DNA from: Pseudoalteromonas luteoviolacea NCIMB 1942
GTDB lineage: Bacteria > Pseudomonadota > Gammaproteobacteria > Enterobacterales > Alteromonadaceae
Length of the DNA: 64,000 bases
Assembly (NCBI RefSeq): GCF_001625595.1
Contig: NZ_AUXT01000150.1
Coordinates: 90,592 to 154,591 of the forward strand
Reading direction: 5' to 3'
This document shows, one piece after another, positions 1 to 8,693 of the stretch. Below the pieces are notes generated by a model that was given only the letters and a program-made list of their open reading frames with translations, was not told where the DNA came from and searched no databases. The position numbers were made by a program, and so were the translations under genes. Numbering within the stretch: the first letter of the stretch is position 1; every line of letters begins with the position of its first letter.

Positions 1-1759
1 CGAAGCCATATGCTTCTGCAATAATTGCACGTGCTTTTTCAAGGTCTGTGATATATGCATCTACCTTGTCTGCTTCTAGCACAGGCGCGTCACCCATCAA
101 TGTATGAATTTCCGCAAACTCGCCTGCTTTAACTGGTGAATGCGGGTTGAATTGGAAGTTCAAGGCAAAGCCTTTCATTTCACCCCAGTATTTAGCCAAC
201 TTCTCAAATTTACCAGCGTCAAACTCGCTGTTCTTGATTTGAGTCAAGTTACCGTCTTCTTTAGCAATTGTGTAGTTTATGTAGTGAATAACCGTTGCCG
301 CAATTGACTTTTCCCAATTCAGTAGCGCGTGGTCACGATACGTCTTAAGTGCATTTTGGTCTTCTTCGCTCCAATCTGCCACATTCTTTGAGAAATTCGC
401 GCTGATTAGAGCACGGCCCTTGATGAACGCGATTTGCGCAGAACCAGAGAAATCAGTAGGGTTTGCGTTTTCCGCTGTGCCTTTGTCACGTTTTGATGCA
501 TTCGTTGAATTACCGAAGTTATATTCAGTAAGCAGGCTAATTGTCTCACTTGAATCTGCATCGTTTGCTGCAGAACTTGAGATAGCTGCATCGCTGAACT
601 CTAGATAATGAGTTGCAGCACCAAAGTAACCATAACCTTCATCAAACTTGTGCTCAAGCTCAGTGTAGGATTTACCATCTGCAATTACAGTGTTGTCAGC
701 AGACTGTTTGCCAATTGTTAATTCGTCAAGGTAATCATCTGCGCCCTGAGATAATGCAACCGCACCATTTAAGTGCTTTTGAATAAGCTGAACAAGGTCA
801 AGACCTTCAGGTGTTATGTACAGGCTGTTTAGCTCTACTGTCACGCCGTTATGTGTTGCAGTATGTAGCTCACCATTTTCGAACTTCGTGATTTGCGCAT
901 CGATTAGATCTAGGTAGTAAAGTACTAGACCTTCAGGTGTAGATGGGTGAGTACCAAACTCAGACCAGCCAACTAGAGAGCCGTTTTCTTCCCACTTTTT
1001 GTTCATGTAAGTCGTATCACGACCAGCAATCTTACCACCTTCACCAGCTATTTTTTTAAGGCTAGAGATTTGACCTAATGTTGTTTGCTCAGCCGCAACA
1101 CCGGACAAGAAAGTTAACGCTGTATCTTGGCGAGATTCATCTGTTGGGAATAAGAAGCCACGTACATCAGCTAAGATTTTTCTTAGTTCAGCTACATCGT
1201 TAGTGCCTTCATCGCCAGTTTTCAGTGTACCTAGTAGCTTTTTAGCTTCTAAGATAGCTGCTTGACGAGAAACTTGACCAGAATAAGATACTGATGAAAC
1301 ACCATTGTGACCAAACTCATAGGTGTTAACACCTGCTGTTGCTGGTACATCTGTGATTGTAATAACAACTTCTTGTTCTGTTTTTTCACCTGCTGTGTCT
1401 TCAGCTGAAACTGTTAGTGTTACTTTGTGATCCGTTTCTTGCTCATAGTTAAGTGCGTTTGCCGCTTTTAACTTTAGTTGTCCATTAACAATTTCAAAGC
1501 GTCCATCGCTTACAGCGTACTCTAGTGCATCTAATGCGTCTGTGTCATCAGCAAACGTAACGCCAGCTACAGCTTCACCTAGCTTATCTTCTTCTATCGT
1601 AACAGTACCTAAAGTAATTGAAGGCTTTTCGTTAGTAGGAGTCGGTGTAGTAGGATTGGGTTCAGGAGTATTGTTGTCGCTACTAGAGCCACCACAACCA
1701 GTTAAACCCATAGTTGCAGCTAAAACTGCAGTTGCAAGCAGAGACTTTCTAAGTGCCAT
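1..1759 (-). CDS. DUF4856-type lipoprotein (3' end outside window)
   Basis: Minus-strand frame open from ATG at 1759 to the window edge (586 codons, no stop, so partial). The N-terminus is a lipoprotein signal with lipobox LTGC (Cys about residue 20) followed by a Ser/Thr/Pro/Asn-rich linker, so the product should be lipid-anchored in the envelope. Residues about 50-135 resemble a cadherin-like or Ig-like beta domain. From about residue 140 the sequence YEFGHNGVSSVSYSGQ begins a long helical region that I recognise as resembling the DUF4856 family, whose function is unknown and which is often found near iron-uptake genes in marine bacteria. A promoter and a Fur-like site lie just upstream. 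Family assignment is from memory of the motif, not a search. Confidence 0.75.
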   Translation of the reverse strand, partial: MALRKSLLATAVLAATMGLTGCGGSSSDNNTPEPNPTTPTPTNEKPSITLGTVTIEEDKLGEAVAGVTFADDTDALDALEYAVSDGRFEIVNGQLKLKAANALNYEQETDHKVTLTVSAEDTAGEKTEQEVVITITDVPATAGVNTYEFGHNGVSSVSYSGQVSRQAAILEAKKLLGTLKTGDEGTNDVAELRKILADVRGFLFPTDESRQDTALTFLSGVAAEQTTLGQISSLKKIAGEGGKIAGRDTTYMNKKWEENGSLVGWSEFGTHPSTPEGLVLYYLDLIDAQITKFENGELHTATHNGVTVELNSLYITPEGLDLVQLIQKHLNGAVALSQGADDYLDELTIGKQSADNTVIADGKSYTELEHKFDEGYGYFGAATHYLEFSDAAISSSAANDADSSETISLLTEYNFGNSTNASKRDKGTAENANPTDFSGSAQIAFIKGRALISANFSKNVADWSEEDQNALKTYRDHALLNWEKSIAATVIHYINYTIAKEDGNLTQIKNSEFDAGKFEKLAKYWGEMKGFALNFQFNPHSPVKAGEFAEIHTLMGDAPVLEADKVDAYITDLEKARAIIAEAYGF

Positions 1760-1777
1760 TGGACGTTTTCCTATGAA

Positions 1778-1796
1778 AATTATTTGTATTTGCATT
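1778..1796 (-). promoter_or_regulatory. Fur-like box before the DUF4856 gene
   Basis: The 19-mer AATGCAAATACAAATAATT (minus strand) matches 12 of 18 non-central positions of the classical Fur palindrome AATGATAATNATTATCATT. It lies between the predicted -10 element and the start codon. On the plus strand it shares the half TTTGCATT with the stronger Fur box at 60398-60416. Suggestive only. Confidence 0.35.
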
Positions 1797-1811
1797 TTCT
1801 TAACGGCAAAA

Positions 1812-1839
1812 AGTATACACCCCTCTAAATAGGAATCAA
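1812..1839 (-). promoter_or_regulatory. Sigma-70 promoter of the DUF4856 gene
   Basis: On the minus strand, -35 TTGATT (1834-1839) and -10 TATACT (1812-1817) are separated by 16 bases, about 50 bases before the ATG. A direct repeat of AAAAGTATACA (1809-1819 and 1856-1866) places a second TATACT-like hexamer farther upstream. Confidence 0.5.
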
Positions 1840-2024
1840 TATTATTAGCGTTGTTAAAAGTATACAAATATAGGGGTAGAGATAAGATTAAATATAGAAG
1901 AGAAAATGAGAGTCACTAGCATTAATAACAAATAAAGTTATAACCAACTGTTTTGAAAAGAAAACGAGTTTATTACTACAGATAAAATAAAAAAAACAAA
2001 CCTTTTTTTAACAGAGAGGAGTTG

Positions 2025-2055
2025 ATTTATAGTTCGAAAAATTCGAACTATAAAT
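2025..2055 (-). terminator. Perfect 14-bp hairpin at the 3' end of the response regulator gene
   Basis: ATTTATAGTTCGAA and its exact reverse complement flank an AAA loop (2025-2038 and 2042-2055). The stem contains the stop codon (TAG at 2048-2050). It is AT-rich, and a T-run follows only after a gap on the minus strand (2003-2009), so it may stabilise the transcript end rather than act as a textbook terminator. Confidence 0.5.
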
Positions 2056-2782
2056 TTTGTTCCCAAGCCTCTTTTACAAATAGGTACCCTTGACGCCACA
2101 CCGTTTTGATTTTTTGCGGGCTACTGGCGGTGTCTCCAAGCTTTTTTCTCAGGCACGAAACACGCACATCAATGGTACGGCTGTTAGCTTGGTAGTGCTG
2201 ACCAATGATCTTTTGATATATTTCTTCTCGGCTAACTACTTTTGGTGCTCGGGATGCTAATAACCAAATTAGATCAAACTCGTGCGTTGTCAAGCTAACT
2301 AATTGCTCATTGAGTAATACAGTACGCTCATCGCCTTTGATAGTTAAGTTGCCAAACATGAGTTCACTGCCCGACGTACTTGCAGAACTCACCTCCGCAC
2401 AACGCACTTTACGACTTAACGCATCGAGGCGTGCGCGCCATAGTCTCGGTTTTGCGTGAGTTGAAACGACATCATCTGCACCAAGCTCTAACAATAAACT
2501 TTGAATATCATCATTGTTGTCATCAACAGAGACAAGAACTGGCACCTGAAAGTGAGACTTAAGCGTATTTATTGTGTCAAACCTTGCGCTTATGGCAATC
2601 GTTTGATCAATCACAATGCTGTTCACAATTCCTAGATTATTTCTATGATTTACATGATCCAAACTTTCTAACACCATCGTCTGCACATCAAACCCTTGAC
2701 CTTGAAGTGCAGCTAATGGTGCTGCCAAGCTATTAACTTTACTCTCTGCGATTAGAACGGTATGCACTGCTAAACCCCGCAT
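2048..2782 (-). CDS. OmpR/PhoB-type winged-helix response regulator with degenerate receiver
   Basis: 244 aa. Residues about 8-120 have the length and order of a receiver domain: a possible phospho-acceptor Asp in SIVIDQTI (about residue 59) and LLELGADD before the last strand. The usual acidic pair near the N-terminus is reduced to LIAES, so phosphorylation is doubtful. Residues about 140-240 form an OmpR-type winged helix (TTHEFDLIWLLASR, SRTIDVRVSCLRKKLG, VWRQGYLF). No histidine kinase is adjacent. ATG at 2782 has no ribosome site; GTG at 2767 has GGGG eight bases upstream and gives a more typical receiver start. It probably binds DNA as a regulator of unknown targets. Confidence 0.8.
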   Translation of the reverse strand: MRGLAVHTVLIAESKVNSLAAPLAALQGQGFDVQTMVLESLDHVNHRNNLGIVNSIVIDQTIAISARFDTINTLKSHFQVPVLVSVDDNNDDIQSLLLELGADDVVSTHAKPRLWRARLDALSRKVRCAEVSSASTSGSELMFGNLTIKGDERTVLLNEQLVSLTTHEFDLIWLLASRAPKVVSREEIYQKIIGQHYQANSRTIDVRVSCLRKKLGDTASSPQKIKTVWRQGYLFVKEAWEQNL

Positions 2783-2829
2783 TTGATTTATATTTTTGCG
2801 AGTCTACAGCGGTTAACTGAACTCTAGCT

Positions 2830-3723
2830 TTATGAATTAAATATTCCGCCGGCCACGTTGAATAATTTATTAATCACCGGATCTTGAAGGCGTTTCTTCT
2901 TAGTCACAAGGCCTATATCAATCTCTTCAGACTGCAAATTCAGTTGCTGAACTTGATTTTTAAATGGGCTTTGCGCAAGCACTATTTCAGGCACATAAGC
3001 CACACCAAACCCTAAACTGGTAAGCGCAACCATCGCTTCATGCCCTGATACATGAGCATATACTTGAGGTTGGATAGAAATACGTTTAAAAAAACTATCT
3101 ATCCGTTCTTTCAAAACTCCCTGCTCAGGTACTATAAAGGGTAATTGTGCCCACGGCAGCGACCCCTCGGTGCAATTATCCAAGGTGTCAGTTAACGGGC
3201 ATTGCATAGTCGGTGCAATAAATACCAGTCGCGAACGACCTATAGATTGATATTCAATTCCTTGCGCTAAACTTGCAGGCTTAACGGCCACAGCTACATC
3301 CGTTAAATCACTTTGCACCTGAGTAATCGAATGCGCTGGGTCTCCCGTCATTAAATTTAGTTCAACCTGTGGAAACTCCTTTCTATATCGAGCAAACAAA
3401 TCGTATATGAAACTATAAGATGCTGTCACCGAACAATAGAGGCTCAGCTCACCAGACAGTGGCTGAGAGTCATCCTGGCATTCGCTTTTAAATTGACGCC
3501 AGCTTGCTAAAGTTGCTTGAGCATAGTGAACAAACGCTTTTCCTTGTGCTGTAAGGGATACACTCCGATTGTCACGAATAAATAGCGCCGAACCGACTTC
3601 GTTTTCAAGCTGTTTAATCTGTCGGCTCAAGGTAGGTGGGCTGATATAGCAACGTTCACTAGCGCGTGTAAAGTGTAACGTATCTGCAAGGGCTAGGAAG
3701 TAATTTAGCTGTTTGTGGTCCAT
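2830..3723 (-). CDS. ilvY: LysR-family activator of ilvC
   Basis: 297 aa from ATG at 3723, preceded by GGCGGTG; an ATG seven codons upstream has no ribosome site. The N-terminal LysR helix-turn-helix (HFTRASERCYISPPTLSRQI, then LFIRDNRSVSLTAQG) closely resembles IlvY, and residues about 90-295 form the periplasmic-binding-like effector domain. In Escherichia coli IlvY senses acetolactate and acetohydroxybutyrate and activates the divergent ilvC. The same divergent arrangement is present here with a 131-bp shared control region. Confidence 0.9.
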   Translation of the reverse strand: MDHKQLNYFLALADTLHFTRASERCYISPPTLSRQIKQLENEVGSALFIRDNRSVSLTAQGKAFVHYAQATLASWRQFKSECQDDSQPLSGELSLYCSVTASYSFIYDLFARYRKEFPQVELNLMTGDPAHSITQVQSDLTDVAVAVKPASLAQGIEYQSIGRSRLVFIAPTMQCPLTDTLDNCTEGSLPWAQLPFIVPEQGVLKERIDSFFKRISIQPQVYAHVSGHEAMVALTSLGFGVAYVPEIVLAQSPFKNQVQQLNLQSEEIDIGLVTKKKRLQDPVINKLFNVAGGIFNS

Positions 3724-3775
3724 TTGGTCACCGCCGCATTTCATATTATGAAATACAATAATTTAAATATATCAT

Positions 3776-3804
3776 TTTACGCAACCTAAATATCCTCCTA
3801 TCTT
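3776..3804 (+). promoter_or_regulatory. Predicted ilvC promoter
   Basis: TTTACG (3776-3781) and TATCTT (3799-3804) with a 17-base spacer, each matching the sigma-70 consensus at four of six positions. The weak hexamers suit a promoter needing an activator such as IlvY. The ilvC ribosome site AGGA precedes ATG 3855. No clear IlvY palindrome was resolved. Confidence 0.4.
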
Positions 3805-3854
3805 AACCCTATATCGAAAAACAGAGTTACATTAAGACATAAGCAGGATCTGAC

Positions 3855-5327
3855 ATGGCGAACTATTTTAATTCTTTATCATTGCGAGAGCAGCTAGCGC
3901 AATTAGCACAATGTGAATTTATGAACCCTTCTGAGTTTAGTGAGGGCATTGAGGTTTTACTAGGTAAAAAGCTAGTCATTGTTGGCTGTGGTGCGCAAGG
4001 ATTAAATCAAGGCCTAAATTTGAGAGACTCTGGACTAAACGTCTCTTACGCATTAAGACAGTCAGCAATTGATGAAAAGAGACAGTCTTACTTAAACGCG
4101 AGTGACAACGGCTTTGTCGTTGGCACTTATGAAGAGTTAATCCCAGGCGCTGACCTCGTTTTAAACTTAACACCTGACAAGCAACACTCTGCAGTTGTCA
4201 CTGCCGTTATGCCCCTAATGAAGCAAGGCGCAACACTTGCGTACTCTCATGGCTTTAATATCGTTGAAGAAGGCATGCAGGTTAGAGACGACATCACTGT
4301 CATTATGGTTGCGCCTAAATGTCCAGGAACAGAAGTAAGGGAAGAGTACAAAAGAGGCTTTGGTGTACCAACTCTCATTGCAGTCCACCCTGAAAATGAC
4401 CCTCAAGGTAAAGGATTATCACAAGCTAAAGCTTATGCAGCGGGTACCGGCGGTCATCGTGCAGGTGTGCTTAACTCATCATTTATCGCAGAAGTTAAGT
4501 CTGACCTTATGGGTGAGCAAACTATTTTATGTGGCATGTTACAAACAGGCTCTTTACTGTGTTTTGACAAAATGGTTGAACAAGGTATCGCATCTGACTA
4601 TGCATCTAAGCTTATTCAATATGGTTGGGAAGTGATCACTGAAGCGCTTAAGCATGGTGGCATAACCAATATGATGGACAGGCTGTCAAATCCAGCAAAG
4701 ATTAAAGCCTTTGAGTTAAGTGAAGAACTTAAAACACTCATGACGCCGCTGTATAATAAACATATGGACGACATTATCAGTGGTGAGTTTTCAAAAGGTA
4801 TGATGGCTGACTGGGCTGAAGGAGATGCAAAACTGCTTACTTGGCGCGCAGAGACTGCAGAAACGGCATTTGAGAAACAATCAAATACTGAGCAACACAT
4901 CTCGGAACAAACATTTTTTGACAAAGGCATTTTAATGGTGGCTATGGTCAAGGCGGGTGTCGAGCTTGCGTTTGAGACCATGACAGCTGCTGGCATTATT
5001 GACGAGTCTGCCTACTACGAGTCGCTGCATGAAACACCGTTGATTGCTAACACCATTGCTCGTAAGAAACTGTTTGAAATGAATAGAACAATTTCTGACA
5101 CGGCTGAATATGGTTGCTATTTATACAACCATGCTTGCCTACCGTTGTTGAAACCATTTATGGAAAACATTCAAAGTGATGTTATTGGTGCCGGGTTGAG
5201 CACCGCAGACAATTATGTAGATAATCAGAAACTCATTGCCGTAAATGATGCAATTCGCAGCCACCCTGTTGAAACTATTGGCAAAGAATTACGCGGTTAT
5301 ATGTCCGCAATGAAACGTATTGTTTAA
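3855..5327 (+). CDS. ilvC: Ketol-acid reductoisomerase (long form)
   Basis: 490 aa, matching the long class II enzymes of enterobacteria (about 491 aa) rather than the 330-aa form. It converts acetolactate and acetohydroxybutyrate to the dihydroxy acids using NADPH and Mg, the second common step of valine, leucine and isoleucine synthesis, in the cytoplasm. The Rossmann motif [17 protein letters not shown] is at about residues 45-61, and two all-helical knotted domains follow, as in the long form. It lies alone, divergent from ilvY and followed by a terminator, so it forms its own transcription unit. Confidence 0.97.
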   Translation: MANYFNSLSLREQLAQLAQCEFMNPSEFSEGIEVLLGKKLVIVGCGAQGLNQGLNLRDSGLNVSYALRQSAIDEKRQSYLNASDNGFVVGTYEELIPGADLVLNLTPDKQHSAVVTAVMPLMKQGATLAYSHGFNIVEEGMQVRDDITVIMVAPKCPGTEVREEYKRGFGVPTLIAVHPENDPQGKGLSQAKAYAAGTGGHRAGVLNSSFIAEVKSDLMGEQTILCGMLQTGSLLCFDKMVEQGIASDYASKLIQYGWEVITEALKHGGITNMMDRLSNPAKIKAFELSEELKTLMTPLYNKHMDDIISGEFSKGMMADWAEGDAKLLTWRAETAETAFEKQSNTEQHISEQTFFDKGILMVAMVKAGVELAFETMTAAGIIDESAYYESLHETPLIANTIARKKLFEMNRTISDTAEYGCYLYNHACLPLLKPFMENIQSDVIGAGLSTADNYVDNQKLIAVNDAIRSHPVETIGKELRGYMSAMKRIV

Positions 5328-5353
5328 AGGAAAGTTCGCTTGTTAGAACCAAG

Positions 5354-5382
5354 GCCCATTAGTGCAAACTATGGGCTTTTTT
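5354..5382 (+). terminator. Rho-independent terminator of ilvC
   Basis: GCCCATTAG pairs with CTATGGGC (one bulge) around TGCAAA, followed by TTTTTT. Confidence 0.85.
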
Positions 5383-5498
5383 AATACATTTTTAATGCTT
5401 TTTCATTATGTTTATAGACAATTACTATAAACATATATGTGTTAATTATTGACCATGCTAAAATTATCGCCACAGGGTAACAAGTACTAGTAGGCTAA

Positions 5499-7403
5499 AT
5501 GAGTAACACAGGTTTAACAATCACGCAAAAAATCACCATTCTAGGTAGTGCAACGGCAATCCTCGTTGCAAGTTTGATCGGCTTTATCTCAGTTTACCAA
5601 TCAAAAACGATGGTAGAGACTAGAATGCTTAGCTCTGAATTACCCAGTAAAGTTGAAAGCATCACCAAATCTCTGGAGCAAGAGATTGTGGTTTTGAAAA
5701 ATGCTGCCAAGCAACTTTCGAGCAACCAGTTTATTGTTGATGCAGCTAAAAATGGTCAACTCGACGAAAAATTGCTGCTTGAAGAACTGAATAGACTACA
5801 GCGCCAATACGGGCTTGCAACAGCCTCTTGGGCAAATAGAGAAAACTATAAATACTGGAATCAAAGTGGCTTTTTACGAGTGTTAAACCAACAACAAGAT
5901 GGCTGGTTCTTTGCGTTCAAAAGCAGTAACCAGTCATATTCAATTAGTATTTTCCAAGAAGCGCCCGGCGACGTCAAAATGTTTGTTAACCATCAGCAGA
6001 CCAACGGTATTGGTCTTGCAGGTCTGGCTAAAAGCATTGACGAAATGCAAAGAAAACTTGCAAATATGCGCATAGAAAAAAGCGGCTTTGTCTTTGTCGT
6101 TAATAAACAGGGCTCCGTGCAACTGCATCCAGATGCGAGCCTAGTTGCAAAATCAAATTTAAATCAATTTTACGACAAATCGGCAGCCTCTCAGTTACTC
6201 AATGGCTCAAAGCTAAACATTCTAAAGCTAGAATCTCAGGGTGAACCTGTGCTAGTTGCAGCCAACCAAATTCCAGAAACAGATTTGTACGTTATCGCAC
6301 AGGTACCGCAGAGTGAAGTTTTCTCTGAAGTGAATAATTTGCAATGGCAAATCGTTACGTTTGCGCTCGTCATTGCCCTTGTAGCGAGTATTATTAGTGT
6401 GCTTTTAGCTCGTACGTTAAGTGCGCCATTGCTTAAAATGGCAGATGTATTTAAGCAATTGGGCAGTGGCGATGCCAATTTGAGTTACCGAGTACCTAAC
6501 TCAGAACAGCCTGAGTTGGCAGCGCTGGGAGATGGATTTAATCAATTTATCGGTAAGATAGAGTCGGCAATTACCAAAGTGGCAAGTGAAAGCCATGATA
6601 TACGCGCTGCCAGTGAACAAGTATTCGCGCAATCCCAGCGTAACTCGCAATGTCTGGATGAACAAAAAAATCAGACCATCTCAGTTGCTGCAGCAATTAA
6701 CGAAATGGCTGCAACCGTTCAAGAAATTGCTGGCAGTGCAAACAACACGGCAAAACTAACGCTTGCAAGTAAAGACAGCTCTGAAGAAAGCCATGATTGC
6801 GTGCAAACCAGCCAAGAGACTTTAATTGAACTGGCAACAGACATTCAAAATATGGCTACACAGGTTGCAACTCTGGCCAGCAAAACACAGTCAATTGCCA
6901 ATATTCTTGATGTTATTCGCGCAATATCAGAGCAGACCAATCTACTCGCCCTAAATGCAGCTATTGAGTCTGCCCGAGCTGGTGAACATGGCCGAGGCTT
7001 TGCGGTTGTAGCTGATGAAGTTAGAGCATTGGCAAGCAGGACCTCTCAATCAACTGATGAGATTCAGGCAACGATTACTGAGCTTACCTCTGCATCTGAT
7101 TCTATCGTTGAGCAAATTGCGTTGTCTTCAAAGCAGGCAGAACAAAGTGTAAGCCAAATGCAAACGTCTGTTGAGTTGATGGATCGCATTACAGAAACCG
7201 CCAATCAGATCAACGATATGACGACGCTTATTGCCACAGCGACTGAAGAGCAGAGCAATGTTGTTGTTGACGTAGGCCGCAGCATTGAACAAATCAGTGT
7301 CATCAGTGATGAAGTAATGAATGAGCAGCTAAATACTGAGCAAGCTATTCAGCAACTTGCTGATTCTGCTAAAGCATTAGATAAACTCGTGGCGACTTTC
7401 TAG
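5499..7403 (+). CDS. Methyl-accepting chemotaxis protein
   Basis: 634 aa inner-membrane chemoreceptor. A first transmembrane helix (about 12-33) precedes a periplasmic sensing region of about 250 residues, probably a Cache-type domain (aromatic-rich, [14 protein letters not shown]). A second helix (about 283-305) leads to HAMP and the cytoplasmic coiled-coil signalling domain. The conserved hairpin tip (about 472-515) contains [20 protein letters not shown] and [13 protein letters not shown], which bind CheW/CheA. The C-terminus lacks the NWETF-type pentapeptide, so CheR tethering is not expected. The ligand cannot be deduced; no chemotaxis genes are adjacent. Confidence 0.95.
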   Translation: MSNTGLTITQKITILGSATAILVASLIGFISVYQSKTMVETRMLSSELPSKVESITKSLEQEIVVLKNAAKQLSSNQFIVDAAKNGQLDEKLLLEELNRLQRQYGLATASWANRENYKYWNQSGFLRVLNQQQDGWFFAFKSSNQSYSISIFQEAPGDVKMFVNHQQTNGIGLAGLAKSIDEMQRKLANMRIEKSGFVFVVNKQGSVQLHPDASLVAKSNLNQFYDKSAASQLLNGSKLNILKLESQGEPVLVAANQIPETDLYVIAQVPQSEVFSEVNNLQWQIVTFALVIALVASIISVLLARTLSAPLLKMADVFKQLGSGDANLSYRVPNSEQPELAALGDGFNQFIGKIESAITKVASESHDIRAASEQVFAQSQRNSQCLDEQKNQTISVAAAINEMAATVQEIAGSANNTAKLTLASKDSSEESHDCVQTSQETLIELATDIQNMATQVATLASKTQSIANILDVIRAISEQTNLLALNAAIESARAGEHGRGFAVVADEVRALASRTSQSTDEIQATITELTSASDSIVEQIALSSKQAEQSVSQMQTSVELMDRITETANQINDMTTLIATATEEQSNVVVDVGRSIEQISVISDEVMNEQLNTEQAIQQLADSAKALDKLVATF

Positions 7404-7454
7404 CTCGTCACCGTATACAAAGTCAGCAATGCTTTGTAACAATTTTTTCTTTAT

Positions 7455-7503
7455 TTACTCCCAACATTCGCTACGCTTTTAATAGACAAGCAGTTGGGAG
7501 TAA
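7455..7503 (+). promoter_or_regulatory. 11-bp stem enclosing the ribosome binding site of the next gene
   Basis: TTACTCCCAAC (7455-7465) is the exact reverse complement of GTTGGGAGTAA (7493-7503), separated by 27 bases. The right arm contains GGGAG (7496-7500), the Shine-Dalgarno sequence eight bases before ATG 7509. If the left arm is transcribed, the hairpin would hide the ribosome site, suggesting translational control by a factor, by temperature or by a small RNA. Confidence 0.5.
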
Positions 7504-7508
7504 TTTAA

Positions 7509-8693
7509 ATGAAGTTAAGTTATCAAAACGTTTTTAGTACCATTCTGTTATGTGTTGCTAGTGCTTTTATTATCGGCTGTGAATCGACAAATCCCCCCCG
7601 GGCCGATTTAACCCTGCTAGAAAATACCCCTTTCAAGGCACTGCCTGTTGAGACCCAAGAAGAGATTTTCTTACTAGACAAAAGTATTGTTGAGACACTG
7701 AATCAAAGCTTTAAACGAAATGAACAACCGGAGTTGCGCAGCGCCCAAGTCATTATGCAGTTTTTGCTAGATAACGGTGATAACACCCTCTCATATATGA
7801 GTGATGCAAACCTAACCGCATCGCAGGCATACCAGAATTTGAATGCCAACTGCCTCTCATTGTCTATTTTGGCTTATAGCTTGTCTGAATATCTGAATTT
7901 AAAAGGTCAATTTCAAAAAGTACATGTACCTGAATATTGGGCTAGTAGCCGAGGGTACAACTTTTTAAGTGGCCATATAAACCTAAAAATCTATGAAGAC
8001 AGAACTAAGCATATCGGTAAAAATGTTCTGCATACGCAGCCGAGAACACTTACTATTGACTTTGACCCCAATAGTAGGCGTCAAGCATTTAGAACTTCTG
8101 AAATAACAAAAGACCGTGTTACTGCGATGTTTTACAACAATAAAGGCGCAATTCATATGGTTGAAGGAAGGCAAGACCTCGCATTTAGCTACTTTCAAGC
8201 AGCCATTGAAATGGACTCTCAGTACTCAAGTGCTTGGGCTAATCTAGCAATTTTGTACCGAATTTACGGAAATCTCGACATTGCTGAAGATATGTACAAT
8301 CAAGCATTGGCATTAAATGCCGACAACAACACAGCCAAAGGTAACTTAGCTGTATTATATAATATGACTAATAGAAGTGAGCAAGCGGAGCAAATTAGAA
8401 CTGAGCTATATCAGGTAAGAAAAAGTAACCCTTACTATGTTATTACATTAGGCAACGAGGCACTTGAACAAGGAAATGCGGTCAAAGCAATTAATTTCTA
8501 TCGTGACGCTTTGAAATTGGATAAAAGGATGCACGAAGGGCATTTTGCACTTGCCAAGGCCTATTATTCATTAGGTAAGCTGGAGCTAACCAAACGACAT
8601 TTGCGGCGTGCACTTGCACTTTCTCAATTCAAACACAATAAATTACAGTATCGAGGGAAGTTGGAGTGGCTAGATGCAGTGGCTAAGAATTAG
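7509..8693 (+). CDS. Lipoprotein with transglutaminase-like region and TPR repeats
   Basis: 394 aa. The signal ends in FIIGC (Cys24), so the protein is probably lipid-anchored. Residues about 110-190 carry NCLSLS (Cys115), SGHINL (His156) and TIDFDP (Asp184 or Asp186), the Cys/His/Asp order of transglutaminase-like cysteine hydrolases. Residues about 205-375 contain several TPR units, for example SAWANLAILYRIYGNLDIAE, with DMYNQALALN completing the unit. The final 20 bases overlap the start of the M28 peptidase, so the two are probably co-translated. The substrate is unknown, and the catalytic triad is inferred from motif order only. Confidence 0.75.
   Translation: MKLSYQNVFSTILLCVASAFIIGCESTNPPRADLTLLENTPFKALPVETQEEIFLLDKSIVETLNQSFKRNEQPELRSAQVIMQFLLDNGDNTLSYMSDANLTASQAYQNLNANCLSLSILAYSLSEYLNLKGQFQKVHVPEYWASSRGYNFLSGHINLKIYEDRTKHIGKNVLHTQPRTLTIDFDPNSRRQAFRTSEITKDRVTAMFYNNKGAIHMVEGRQDLAFSYFQAAIEMDSQYSSAWANLAILYRIYGNLDIAEDMYNQALALNADNNTAKGNLAVLYNMTNRSEQAEQIRTELYQVRKSNPYYVITLGNEALEQGNAVKAINFYRDALKLDKRMHEGHFALAKAYYSLGKLELTKRHLRRALALSQFKHNKLQYRGKLEWLDAVAKN

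Noticed and set aside
3724..3854. Riboswitch or leader-peptide attenuator before ilvC
   Set aside because: No run of branched-chain codons, no terminator and no known riboswitch core; control by IlvY is sufficient.
4616..4996. 126-codon frame antisense to ilvC
   Set aside because: Lies wholly inside a confident gene with no independent signals; an artefact of codon use.
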